A stretch of 64,000 nucleotides of DNA from Oxytricha trifallax (Eukaryota > Ciliophora > Spirotrichea > Sporadotrichida > Oxytrichidae). The DNA lies in the NCBI GenBank assembly GCA_000711775.1, contig ARYC01017161.1, positions 1 to 64,000 of the forward strand, in the 5' to 3' direction. Shown in pieces: positions 35,601 to 49,344 of this stretch (the stretch's first letter is position 1; the number at the start of each line of letters is the position of its first letter). The translations under genes were made by a program, and so were the position numbers. The notes under the pieces are model-generated. The model saw nothing but the letters and a program-made list of their open reading frames with translations. It searched no databases and was not told the origin of the DNA.

Positions 35601-35780
35601 CTTAGAATCAGATGTCACTGTAACTCCTTTTTTGAGATCAATAGTATGCATATTATATTTTGCTATCTTCCTGTATCTCAGAAATGTGTCTTCTACAATC
35701 ATTTGATACTTGTTATTGTATCTCTTGAACATCCCTCTTTTCCTAACGAATCCTGAATTTAAAAATTTAGAAGAATCCAA
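32679..35780 (-). CDS. ORP (oxysterol-binding-related) with PH domain
   Basis: All parts of an ORP occur in order on the minus strand: a PH-like start at ATG 35780 (MDSSKFLNSGFVRKRGMFKR), a coiled coil (about 35060-34700, NEKVFIEFEKEIKILQNEQ), a linker (EELKEQNSDTNDDVVVTEGL) and the ORD. ORD motifs are LSLPVYFNNPQNLLQKCA, KPFNPLLEETFEFF, EQVSHHPPVTAFNCEG, KFTGKAQ, NLILGTLYVDIVG, YVELEYHKRGWSASSAFKVD, IEGKWSDKLYL and FVPPTDTRRRPDQRALENGD. It ends KSRTK, TGA 32681-32679. The family moves sterols or phosphoinositides between membranes. A 0.46-kb segment between KFTGKAQ and the rest of the ORD looks like an IES. Further gaps lie at about 35100-35360 and 35400-35540. Confidence 0.9.
33479..33947 (-). 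other. Candidate IES with AAATTT repeat inside ORP
   Basis: AAATTT occurs at 33479-33484 and 33942-33947, in the same codon phase of the ORP frame. Joining there links KFTGKAQI to YEIQQPVIRAHNLILG. The removed stretch (about 463 bp) carries a plus-strand spliced ORF rather than ORP sequence. AAATTT is common in AT-rich DNA (a third copy lies at 33470), and the joined protein is about ten residues shorter than typical here, so the pointer call is provisional. Confidence 0.5.
33620..33938 (+). CDS. Small spliced gene nested in the ORP gap
   Basis: ATG 33620 opens MEMLQLMQPLFIQQI. A 40-bp GT-AG intron (33666-33705) restores the phase into RVPVEYSGSGGRSKLRRVRE, then NRHLMIVSDLENDMDGYDEH and a hydrophobic/Gln-rich end to TGA 33936-33938. 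The protein is about 92 residues with a basic then acidic centre. It is antisense to and inside the ORP gene's candidate eliminated segment. No family was recognised; the splice-dependent frame closure is the main support. Confidence 0.45.
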
Positions 35781-36006
35781 TGATAAGAGTGTGGTATTTC
35801 CACTTTAACTCATAACAGACCCAAAAAGATTTTAGGGTCGACCTTAGGGTAAAGGATTCTAAGATTAAGTGTGCGGAGAAGTACTTGCTTGAGATTACAT
35901 CATTGAGTTTTGAAATGGATTTTAAGATGAGTTTTAAAACTAATTCTAGACCACGTTTGACATAATTTGTTATTAATTATTATAAAACCTATAATATTTG
36001 ATTTTA

Positions 36007-38010
36007 TCAGATTCGATTCCTCATTTTATCAATTAAATAATATTAATCCATCAAGAGTAATGTTTATAAGACAAGATATAAATCTATACTCTTATTTAGA
36101 GAATGCTTTTATTTGGGTTTTATAAGTTTCTCATCATATGATTTTAACATATTAATATCACAAGTTATTATGCTTACATTTCTAAAATAAGGATACATTA
36201 AAGCTTCATTAGCTGTGATTCTCTAACTGTGATCTATTGTTAAAAGCTGATTCAATAAATCGAACCCATTTTCATCTATAAGATTTAAATTTTGATGATT
36301 CACAAATCGGTCCCAAGGTTTTGTTATATAACTAAATATTAGTTAGCAATATAATTCATAATTCTTTTAAATCCTTACTTTTAAAGATTTCTCTTAGAAA
36401 TAAGGAGTTAACTCGATTGCAAATTTATCACAATACGAGTAAATTGGCTAAGTTCCTAACACTTCAGCAATTTTAATCAACTGATCTTTATTGTCAGCTC
36501 CTTTGAAAAATGGCTCTCTTGCAAGCATCATCCCAGCCAACATACAACCCACGCTCCATGCATCTAGCTGGTAATCATATTCATTCAACCCAATAAGCAA
36601 AATTCAGGTCCTTTAAAGTATCTCGATGCCACTCTCACATTGTAGCTTTTATGAGAAATGTAGAAATCTGCGAGACCCCAGTCTGCAACTTTTACTGTCA
36701 TTTTTTCATGATTAATCAGCCCATTACCAGGCTTTATATCTCTATGAATAATTTCCTTTAGAATGAGCATACTCTAAAGCTCGTAGAATTTGGTAAATAT
36801 AAAGCTAATGTAATTCTTAGTAAGGATCGGGTACAGAGTTCTGAAGTCTATACATTCTACATACTCTAAAATCTAGGAAATTTTTTATTATATAATTGAT
36901 CTTTTATCTTACTAAGGTAGGTGTCTTTGTTGAGGGATCCACGACATAGTCAAGCAAGTTAATATTTAAGAATACATTTGATTTGGGGAAATTATATTGA
37001 ATTAATTATTAATTACCTTCAGTTAAGCTTTTGAAAATTATGCTAAATTATCTAAAAGATTTATGATTGTAGAAATTAAATTAACATTAATAAGAATACT
37101 TAATATAAAAATGGAAATATATATCTATCAAAGAAATATTTCATCTTCCTCATCATCATCATCATCATTCTAATTTTATTTATTTTACTCCTCCTTGTGT
37201 CGCTTTTCGAAGCACCAGTCTGTTAACTCTTCAGGTCTTAAATCTAAAAGAAAAAATTTATATAAAAATGTTTATTGTAACTTACATTTTATGTGAGTGT
37301 ACTAACTTCACCTGCATGTCAATATATTTGATACTTTTTAATATATTAACTTTTCTTATTAAATTATCTACAACTTTTAATAAATCATAAATACCTCCAA
37401 AACATGGCTTTATTATACTCTTTGGATAGCGAATTAAAATTGAGATAATGGTTGTTATTGCTAGAATCATTTTATATCATAGCTCAAGAGAAATTAACCC
37501 CTTTTACTATTTTTGGTAGTTAGCTCATAATCTAAATATCTCGCTCCCTGAGATTATTCAAGAATATTACCTATAGCAAAGTCCAGCTAAAATTGCGAAA
37601 TATACCGTAGTATCTATTTAGATTTGAATTTTCAGTAACTTTGAAAATTATGACTACCATTATTTTAATATTTAATTAATATATTTTAAATTAAAATCTC
37701 AAATCAATTGTATTCCTAAATTAATAAATGGATGACCTTTTAATGTTTCTAATATTTTAATCTCTCTCTTGATTTTTGCTCTTTTAACTAGAAGTTTTAC
37801 AATTATTTCATCTTTTTGCATAAATTACTTGGCTTGAGTATTTTAATGACATCAATCTAATTGGTTAGCAAACTAACTACCTTAAAAACCTCGGAGTGTC
37901 TTCCTCTGCCAAGTTTTGAGCTGATTTCGTAATCGTCTTGAAATCCAAATTAAATTTCTGCATTCTTATAGTCTGAGTATTCCAATGGTTGCTCGGAACA
38001 TACATTAGAT
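36007..38010 (-). CDS. Casein kinase 2 alpha (catalytic subunit), split
   Basis: This is a constitutive Ser/Thr kinase. The N-terminal block (about 38010-37790) reads [20 protein letters not shown] and [16 protein letters not shown] with VIKILKP (catalytic Lys). The second block (about 37070-36007) reads [70 protein letters not shown] (DWG as in CK2), [13 protein letters not shown], a kinase C-lobe ([20 protein letters not shown]) and [17 protein letters not shown]. It ends at TGA 36009-36007. Between the blocks lie a dispersed repeat and coding blocks of a different gene. Short intron-like gaps occur near 36880 and 37000. GNG replaces the usual HNV after KP. Confidence 0.88.
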
Positions 38011-38265
38011 AAATAATATATTATGCCTCAAATGTCATAAAAGCAAATGAAAAATTTCAATTGTTTTACAAGAATAACAAATATTTTTTATAAAAATTAG
38101 CAAACAGTCTAGGGAGAAAAGCATCGCTTTCTTTTTTCTTCTTCTTTAAAGCTCCCTCAACTGATGTTAAAAGTTATTTATTTCCTACAAAAGAACCACC
38201 TTTTTACTTCAATAACTCTATAGCATTGCCAAACTTGAACATGCTTCTCTGTAGATAGCGTACAA
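37125..38265 (-). CDS. Unknown gene interleaved with CK2 alpha
   Basis: Three coding-like minus blocks alternate with CK2 alpha: 38265-38100 (MFKFGNAIELLKQKGGSFVG, then LTSVEGALKKKKKESDAF), about 37420-37284 ([30 protein letters not shown]) and 37250-37125 ([19 protein letters not shown], a poly-Asp run, DEIFL, TGA). A 40-bp GT-AG candidate intron separates the last two. The blocks do not match CK2 alpha and the last is a clear acidic C-terminus. They may belong to one gene whose segments are interleaved with CK2 alpha, or to two partial genes. No family was recognised. Confidence 0.45.
37395..37720. repeat. Dispersed AT-rich repeat, copy B
   Basis: This is the homologue of copy A at 22940-23220, in the same orientation, sharing ordered blocks such as TTGGATAGCGAATTAAAATT, TTGCTAGAATCATTT and AGTCCAGCTAAAATTG. 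It lies between the two coding blocks of CK2 alpha, so it must be part of eliminated DNA there. Confidence 0.55.
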
Positions 38266-38878
38266 GTAGTATTTATTGCTATAAATTATTTATAATTGGA
38301 GTTAATTTACGAATTATAGAGCGGCTAGAATATCTTTAGAAGCCATAAGTTTTGAGTTATATTGCTTAATAAGATAAGTAATAGTAGTTTTATTAAAAAA
38401 GCTTAATAATATTCATTCAAGATTATTGCTTTTAATCAATAATAATTAACCAATAATGATTTATTATTTTACCCATCTATGCGATTTTTTAAGCCGTTGT
38501 GAATTCTATAATATATTTATAATTACAAACGTATAATCTTATAATCGCTTTATATACTTTATTTTACTCATTTTATCACTATTTATATGTGTATAGTAAT
38601 ATTATTATATATCTTAATATGAGTTAATTAACTTAGGTATATAAAGTTAAGTAAGCAAGCTAGCATGATTAATTTAATGATGTCTCTTAATATGTATCTG
38701 AATAGTATTTAATGCACATTAGAATACACTTTCTTAAAAAGATAGGAGCAAATATAATATTTGTAGGAATTTTATTTCACATTCTTATCTTATTTTTCAA
38801 TTATCATCTTTATTGTCAAATTTATCTATTTTAATAAATAAATGCTCCTTAAAAAGTGTGAAAGTATTTATGGATTAT

Positions 38879-40420
38879 TCAACCTTTGAGTTTTAGGATG
38901 TTTTGAAATCTTACTGCAGCCATGACCAGATAAGTAGTTCTCTATAATTTATGTTCAATTTAAAAAATGGATTTTTTACCTTAAATTTCCTGCGAGTGCT
39001 GAATTCCTTCATATATTGTGTGACGAGAGGTAGTCTGTACGGGGAGTGTCTTTTTCCACCATCCAGAGATGATCTAGAATCTACTCAGCAGTTAGTCTGC
39101 ATTATGGATCTTTCACTAAAAGAGATCTGATTATAAAGATATAATTTTTCCTTGAACTTTTAATTTAAAAAAAATGAATGCTATTCTAGTATTATAAATC
39201 CTTCGCCATATCTGAAATATCATCAAAGAAAGGCGAGGGAAAATCCATTTCACAGCGTTGAATTATTTCGAACAACTTCTAATTGCTTTCATTGTAAAAA
39301 GGAGGAAACCCGCACAATCAAATTAATAATTGTTAATAACATATTTTAATATAACTTTAACTATATGTCTTCATTAAATTAGTGACTTACAATATATAAA
39401 GTATTACTCCGATGCTCCAGTAATCAATTTATTACCGTATCCCAATCCTTATAGAATTTCAAAGGCCACATAGCCTGATGTTCCACAAGCCGTGAATGCC
39501 AGTTCTCCATTCAAAAATCATGCTAGCTCAAAATCTGAGATCTTAATTATCGATTGTTTGTCTCTCGATGCATACAGCAAATTCTCTGGCTAACAATTAT
39601 ATTAAATTCATCACCAAATTCATGAAAAGTGAAAATTAGAATTTGATTAATAAACATTATTGAACTGTTAAATGCAATTATTTACTAACCTTTAAATCTC
39701 TATGGATAATTTCCATACTATGGCAATATCTGACTGCATCAACAATAGGCCTAATAGTATCAGCAGCTTCCTTCTCTGAGTATTATTCCTTTTCAACTAC
39801 TCGATCAAACAGCTACATAGAATGTTTTAATATCAATTCCAAAATTCTTTCACTTAATTTAATAAGAATTTCAAGAAATTTTGCTCATTGAATATTTGCA
39901 ATAGCAATTGATAATTATCACATTTTATACTTACCTCACCTCCAGACATGAGTTCTTAAACCAAGAGCATGCAGTTTTAATTATCAAAAATTTCTTACAA
40001 TTTAACCACATTCGGGTGATCTACTTGCGAAAGTATTTCAACCTCAGTTTGCAATGCTATTTCATCTTCCTCTTCAAGTGATTCTCTACATTTTTACAAA
40101 GTGTTACAATTTGATGAAAGATATAGTTAAAAAAAACAGAATTTAAGTGCTTTGAGCATAGATTAATTCATTTAGCGCATTATATACTGTGCTTAATCGA
40201 ATTATAATAGCCAATATGATAAAATGGAATTCATCATGAAATCGTGATTCCTACCTATGAATGATTACTATCACGACTTTCTAGCCTGTCTTTTTATTTA
40301 TTCCCTATCTCATAATAGAAAATGAACCTCTATATTTCATCATATTAGGGTGTAAATTATTCTAAAATTAAATCACTTTTACTCTATTTTCGCTAATGAA
40401 ATTCATGATTTATAAATTAA
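38879..40420 (-). CDS. CaMK/CDPK-like protein kinase with altered active site
   Basis: Kinase blocks in order: RGSFSIMRQGINKKTG (Gly-rich loop), KVVIVIIHR (the position of the VAIK Lys is Val), EIALQTEVEILSQVDHPNVV, MLLVQELMSGGE, KEAADTIRPIVDAVRYCHSM, EIIHRDLK, PENLLY, IKISDFELAQF (DFG replaced by DFE), FTACGTSGYVA, WSIGVILY (shifted frame), CGFPPFYNESNQKLFEIIQ, LVKDPQCRLTAEQILDHLWM. It ends at TGA 38881-38879 after an intron-like gap. The family phosphorylates Ser/Thr in calcium or related signalling; EF hands are not seen. Four AT-rich gaps (about 38955-38985, 39130-39185, 39320-39390 and 39600-39690) are introns or IESs. Two key-residue changes make activity doubtful. Confidence 0.82.
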
Positions 40421-41300
40421 ATTAAATTAATTTATATTTATTTTTAATTTATTTTTCAAGAATAAAAGGCTTTGAGATATAACAATAAAATTAAGTAAAA
40501 CACTACAACCATGTAGTTTAATTAGACTTTTTAATAAAAAATCAAATTAAATGCAAGCATTGCAAATATTCTCTCCTCTATATTTAATATTTGTTGTCAA
40601 TACTCTTATTTATAATGAAATTTAGATGAAATTACATACCTTACTAGTTTAAAATAAAATTTTAATTTATGTTAATTTATTTCCAATTAAATTAGAAAAT
40701 TTTCCTTATATATGTTTTTAAGTTCTTCTTAAAGTAAGTAGTAATCTGAAATATTTTTACCTTTATGGTAAGTAGACATTTTTTTATTTCGAAGCAACAA
40801 TTATAATTAATTTGTTTAGTAATTTAATCATAAATAGCACAGAAAAAGAATAAAAATATTAAAATATATTGATCCATATATTAATCTTTAACGTTTTAGC
40901 ATGAATTATAAGAGAATAAATCCTTATATAAAGAATTATTGCATAAATTTAATTGATTAAGGGCGATTGAGATTTGAGTTTTATAAATTGCAATGACAAA
41001 CAAAATAATAAAAAAATTTATCGATGAGATTTTGAAATAGTACTAAGATTTTATTAAAGTCAGGCTTCATTTAATGACTGAACTTGATTAATAAACTATT
41101 GCGGATATTTAAATTTTGCAAGAAACAAGTGACTCTCAATTATTGGAAAAAAATTTAATTTTATAAGCATTATCACTTTTTATAACAAAATCATTTTTAA
41201 AATTGCTATTATGATAACATTCGGTTTTAATTCAATAATAATTTAAATATAAATAGTCAGATATAATTCACAGTCTATTATTAAATTATAAATTAGTATA
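40420..41300. other. AT-rich intergenic stretch
   Basis: About 80% AT, between divergently transcribed genes (kinase - and DNAJC21 +). A weak minus-strand-like or plus-strand-like frame around 40980-41120 was not convincing. No repeat partner was seen. Confidence 0.5.
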
Positions 41301-41302
41301 AA

Positions 41303-43794
41303 ATGTCTAAAATAAAGACTTGTTAATATGAGGTACTAGGAGTTGAAGAAACAGCAACTCTAAAAGACATAGAAAGAGTAAGAATTATTTTATCATGTGA
41401 ATTTCAATGATTTACTGCAACAACTATTAATTCTTCTCCATGTATAAGGGTATAAAAAATCAGCTTTTAAATGGCATCCAGACAAAAACAAAGATGAAGA
41501 CACAACAGAGAAATTTTAGGCAGTCAGTGAGGCATATACAGTGCTTTCTGACTCTAACGAGCGAGCTTGGTACGATTCCCATAAAGAACAGATTCTAAGA
41601 GGCAAGGAACACGAAGAAATAAAGGAAGATGATTTCGAGTACCTGACAAAATCTGACCTCTGGCCTTTCTTTAATCAAAGTTGTTACAGTGGCTACGATA
41701 AAAAGAAGGAAAATAATTTCTATAGGGTGTATTAGGATTTATTCCGCAAACTCGACAAAGAAGAGGAAGATGAAGAAGAGGTTGGCTAAGATCACTACTA
41801 AGCCCCTTATTTCGGTGATCAAGATTCTTGTGCGGAGGAGGTCTTCAGATTTTATGAGCACTGGGTGCATTATTCAACCTTGAAATAATTCACCTCTGCT
41901 GATAAGTACAACCCTAACCACGCTCCTAATCGCCAAGTGAAGAGACTAATCGAGAAAACACTAAAGAGCGTAGTAAGGAACTCAAGAAATTCAACTATTT
42001 AGTAATATAGTTAGTTGAGTATGTCAAGAAACGCGATTTTAGGTATTAAAAGTTTAAGATACAAGAGCAAAGAGAAAAAGAAGCTAAGAGACAACATAAA
42101 GAAGATGAGCTCAATAAAAAAAGATCTGAAGATTAAGAGCGATTACGCAAGTATAGAGAGGATATAGATTCATATTTTATTTATCACTATAATAATCAAT
42201 ATTAAGCTCTTTAATATTACAAAGAAGAAGAGAAGGCATTAGCAGAAGGCAACTATGATGAAGTGCTTGTACATGAATTCAATTGGGGAATTTGCAAGAA
42301 ATTCTTTAAGAATGAGAAATAAATGCACAATCATTTGCAAAGCAAAAAGCATAACGATAACTACAATAAATTCAAGAGTGAAGTTAATTTCGATGAGAAG
42401 ACAGAGAAACTCATTTATGAGGAGTAGTAAAGGCTTTAATTGCTATAAGAATTTAATATATAATTTTATAAGTCATAATATTTAAAGCAATTAAATTATA
42501 TTATGTAAGTATTTTTATGATTATTAATTTATTACTAAATTTAAAATAAAATAAAATAAGAAAATGAGAAAGTTGCTTGAAGAATTAGAAAACTCAAAGA
42601 AGAAGAAGAAGACTAGACCAAACAAATAGAACTTAATCGTGCATTAAATTTTTTATTTCTTTAAAACTAAAATGACGACGAAGAAGGATAAGATACCACA
42701 TCCGCATTAGAAGAAGAAGAAAAGGATGGAACTGACAAAATTCATGGCAACCATGATGATAAGTCTCAACAGTAGAAGCAATAGCAAGTATAAGAGGAGG
42801 AAGAACAATACCTGAACAAGAATAAACTCAAAAAGAAGAGCAAGGAACATGACAAGAAAGGCGCTAAGAAGGTGGCAAGTGGTCCATAAAAAATCAAACA
42901 GTAATTCTTGAAAATGCCCAAGGATGAGCAAGAAATACTAATTTAAAAACTAGTGAAGATATAAGGTGGTGGCAAAGACAAAGAGTATCAGCCTGCTATT
43001 ACTTAATTACATTAAATTCTAGAAATATGATTATTTTCATTCATTGGGATTAAAACTTTCTTGTATAGCATTTAAAAATGTTATATATTAAAGATACTAA
43101 AGGTGGTAAGAAAAAGAAGAAAGGCAAGGATAGTGATGATGAAGAGGAAGAGAAATATACTCTATTGTAACAACAGAATAAGCAATAAAAGGATGGAAAG
43201 AATCAAAAAGATTAACCATAAGCTTAGCCAGAAATGATAAAAATTTAAAGCCAAAAAGGTAAGCCACAGCCATCAAAGAAAGAGCAGCTTGACAAGAAAG
43301 GGAAGCCAACCAAGCAAGACTAATAGGTTTAGGAAGAAGAGGAAAAGAAAGAGAAAACAGATGATAAAAGCATTGTTAATGATCAATAAGAAGAGGAAGT
43401 AAAGAAAGATATAGAAGACGTGAAGTAAGAAGTGGAGGAAGTGAAGAAGTAAGTAGAGGAAGTGAAATAGAATTAAACAGATGAATAACCAGAAGAAGTT
43501 ACAGATGATTCCATTAAAGTAGAGCCGAAACCTTAAAACTTCAAGGGGTAAAAGGATAGTAAATAAGAGAAGTAATCCTCTGCTAAGAACAATGAAGATA
43601 ACAAAAGTGATGAAGAACTTGATAAGGAAACTTTGAAAAAGTAGAAGAGAAACAAGCGTAAAGAGAAGAAACAGAAGAAAGTAGAAGAGGAGAAGCAGCC
43701 TGCGCTGTTCTGTAATGTGTGTAAGACTGGCTTTGAAACCAGGAATGCACTATTCACACATATTAAAAAGACTGGTCATGCCAGAGCAGTTTGA
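41303..43794 (+). CDS. DNAJC21/Jjj1-like J-domain zinc-finger protein
   Basis: This is a cytosolic Hsp70 co-chaperone in late 60S ribosome maturation (recycling of shuttling factors). It starts at ATG 41303 (MSKIKTCQYEVLGVEETATL). The J domain has FKWHPDKNKDEDTTEKF (HPD motif) and VSEAYTVLSDSNERAWYDSH. The family-specific region DLWPFFNQSCYSGY and VGQDHYQAPYFGDQDSCAEE follows, then a long charged helix (YVKKRDFRYQKFKIQEQREK), zinc finger 1 (ICKKFFKNEKQMHNHLQSKK with the first Cys absent), low-complexity K/E-rich sequence and zinc finger 2 (ALFCNVCKTGFETRNALFTH). It ends at TGA 43792-43794. Interruptions occur at about 41379-41450, 42440-42560, 42640-42670 and 43000-43090. One frame change lies near 41960. 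Confidence 0.93.
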
Positions 43795-43799
43795 TCATG

Positions 43800-44765
43800 A
43801 AAATACATAATTATTTACTTGTCTGAATATTATTAATTGGAATTTAGCTATGATATTTTTATAAACAAGCATTTTAATTTTCACTTATTTATAATAAATC
43901 TATATGCTATAGAATGAAGATAATTCTAGAAGGATAAACGGATAGATTAAAGCATCTAATTATTCTTAATTACGAATAATAATATCTTTAAGAGGTGGGG
44001 GTCCATTTCATATCTTTCATAAGACCTATATAATATTCATAGTAAACTATGAATAAAAATTCATCTCTTATTAACTAAAATTGAGTTACCAATGTTTAGT
44101 AATAGTACACAAAATTCACATTGATTTATATTATTAAGTTATTGTATAGTATGAGTAAGCTTTATTAGAAATTATTTATAATAAAATTAATTAAGATAAA
44201 AATCCAATATCCCTTAAATATAGTAGATTATTTTTAATAATTGATTGAAGTTTATTGGGTGAGTATATTTGCGTAAACTTTTATATGAAATTAATACAAT
44301 AACTAAGTCAACATACAATTATAAACCAAGGATTCGTAAATCCAAGAGAGATAGTATTTTTGCGAAAAACATAGACCTAAGCGAATCTTGCGATTACTTG
44401 GAATTCCTCCTGTTGACGACCTACTCCTCCTCAGTGCTGCTATTTATACTGCGTCTTTCTCTGTATGGTTTGTGTATGATATCATCAGTCATTGATAGTA
44501 TCAACAAATAATTTGAGTAATTTTGGTTTTAGCTGCTTAGGGGGAATTTTAAGAATTAAATCTTAAGTTGAAGGATCAATGACACTAAGAGTAAAAGTCT
44601 TCGCATATTTATGAAACAATATAGCGTAAAAACTAACAAACGGTCTAGCAATTCAATAGACAGGTCATAGTTGACTATTGTTTATTTATTGCTGTGCCTG
44701 GTTTATATTTAACTAACGAGTGAGCTGTTGATTATCGTTACTGTTGTTGACTTAATCTTGCATTG
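43800..44765. other. Mostly non-coding; minus coding-like block at 44290-44500
   Basis: The minus strand at about 44500-44290 reads a polar, coding-like stretch (YRERRSINSSTEEEQVVNRR, then NSKQSQDSLR) with no known domain, perhaps an isolated germline segment. The rest (43800-44260 and 44520-44765) is AT-rich with no sustained frame. Confidence 0.35.
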
Positions 44766-44766
44766 T

Positions 44767-45963
44767 TCAACCTAAGACTGGATAATCTTCTTCATAATTC
44801 TGAGTTGGCCACTCTGCTTGGTCTAGCACCACCTTGGTTTGTGTTTCCATATCTAGCACCCTCTCTGCCTCCGAGTCTACCGCCTCTTCTATCATATCTG
44901 ACGATGTACTCTTTACCACCTTGGAATCCCATAAGGTCAGCACCTTCAGTCATTCCGATGGAGTATAGATCTCTGCTGTTAATTTGACTGTTTATTTGTT
45001 GAACTCTGTCAGCTTGTTTCTCAACCTTTTCAATAACGGTCTTGGTAACAGCTTTTGCCTTTTTTGCTTCTTTCTTGAAAGCAACGGCCTTCTTTTGAGC
45101 CAAGAATTCTTGAAGAGTTTGTCCCTTCACTTCTTCCTCCTCAATAATTTCATCTCTTGATCTTCTCTCTTTTACTTCTTCCTTTGGTTTCTCATAAACA
45201 CCTTCAACTGGAGTGGTCTCCTCCTTGCTTTCTTCGGTGAGGGTAGTCTCAGTACCAGCAAAAACTTCATCTTCAGTCTCGCCCCAGTTACCTTTACCGT
45301 GACCTCCTTTGGCAATTCATCTTTCTCTACCAGTGCCAGATCTTCTATCGTATGGGTCCATTTCTCAGATTTATTTCCTTGGAAATGTTCATCTTTGCCG
45401 GAATGATCAACGTTTTCTTTTCTTTGGATATAGAGAATACCTTCGTCACCATCTTCAACGGCATCACCTTCTTCATTTTGTGGTCTAGCACCTCTGCCTC
45501 TGCCACGGCCTCTGAATTCTTGAGCACCTACTTCGCCTTCTCTTCTTTCTCCACGGCCACCTCTGCCACGATATCAACCTCTGGTTTGACCTTCTTCGCC
45601 TTCTTTACTTTTACCGGCTTCTCTTCTTTCGCCTCTGCCACCTATGGCACCACCGCGAGCTCCTTTGTCGCCACCTCCTCTGAAGCCACCGCGGCCACCT
45701 CTCTCAGTTCTGACTCTAGTTTATGGACCAGTTACACCATCGAAATCTGCAAGATCTTCAGACTTGAATGGCTTTGCGACCTTTGGCTTCTCTTTTACCT
45801 TGGGTTGAGCCTGTGCAACTGGCTTCTTTTGTTGTACAGTTTTTTGTTGTGGTTCATCATCATCATCAGCAAAAGCTGAGAACATACCTGTTCTTTGTGC
45901 TATGTCTATACAAATGTTATTTAGCTTCTTGTTATTTTGGAGAAGGTGCTTTATTTTTTTCAT
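44767..45963 (-). CDS. SERBP1/Stm1-like RGG RNA-binding protein
   Basis: This is a ribosome- and mRNA-associated protein of the HABP4/SERBP1/Stm1 type. The likely true start is MFSAFADDDDEPQQKTVQQK (ATG 45886); an upstream in-frame ATG at 45963 would add 26 residues. Acidic Asp run, KPVAQAQPKVKEKPK, an RGG/RG-rich region (ERGGRGGFRGGGDKGARGG), an acidic centre, then the conserved GQTLQEFLAQKKAV helix and a second RG-rich tail (YDRRGGRLGGREGARYG). The usual C-terminus (EWPTQNYEEDYPVLG, TGA 44769-44767) is one base out of frame with the preceding RG region. Further shifts lie near 45580 and 45320. GC content is higher than in neighbours, consistent with high expression. Confidence 0.8.
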
Positions 45964-45969
45964 TTTATA

Positions 45970-46890
45970 TTTTTTTTATCAAAATGGAAAATTTACAGAA
46001 AAAAATAAAGTTAACATATGATAATATAATAAGTTAATTGCATTAAAATCTTATTAAAAAGCCTTATTCTTTTAATTTTCAGATACGATCCCCAAATAAT
46101 TTAAGTATATAACTCAATCTCATTCACATCAAAGTAATATTTTTGAGAGTACTTATAGAAATTCAGATCCCAAATGTAAATGCAAAATCAATGTGAGATA
46201 TGTTTGTTAGAATGTAAACTTACTTATTATCAATGGAATCTTTAATATTAAATATAAACTAAAGAATTCAAATCACTTTAAATATTAAAATCATACTGCA
46301 ATTAAATAGTGTGGGTGGATAGGAAATATCTATCTTTTTAAAAGTGTTAATTATGTGTTATATTGGGGTTAATTTAAAAACATTCCCATGAAATTAAATT
46401 TAAACATATTATTAATCAAACTATTAAAATATATGATTAATTTCAAACATTCAGCTTTATCTATAAATTACAAAATTCTATTCTAAATTCTAAACTTAAT
46501 TAATCACTTGTAGTGAACTCTACTCTTGATACTATGATTGTTAAAGTAGAGAATGAGCTTTTAACGTAAATATTAAGCTACTTTTATCATGATTTAATCT
46601 GTTGGAGTTTCTTAATAATTAGCTTTGCAAATAAGTTATATTGAGAACTTTTAATCCTTTAACTTTGTTGCTTAAAACCTATAATCCATAGCATATATCG
46701 TTTGTTTAGTTTATTGATATAAATTAATCTTTCAATTTTTTAGGAAGATTTTCAAAGTAAAATTTCCAATAAACATATTAAGAATATTATTACAAATTTC
46801 TTAACCAAATTGAGTGTCTCTACAGCTATAATTAAATCAATAACTATTTATAATAATTATAATTAAATTTTAAAATCAACTCGCACTTTA
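45970..46890. other. AT-rich intergenic stretch
   Basis: No sustained reading frame was seen on either strand, and AT content is about 80%. It lies between two divergently transcribed genes and presumably carries both upstream regions. Confidence 0.5.
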
Positions 46891-46893
46891 ATA

Positions 46894-49344
<2,451 letters not shown>

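Noticed and set aside
42707-43757. Minus-strand Leu/Phe/Ser-rich ORFs
   Set aside because: They are antisense shadows of the Lys/Glu-rich DNAJC21 coding sequence.
45352-46037. Plus-strand Ser/Phe/Thr-rich ORFs of up to 175 residues
   Set aside because: They are antisense shadows of the RGG-rich SERBP1-like gene, whose GC-rich codons keep several frames open.
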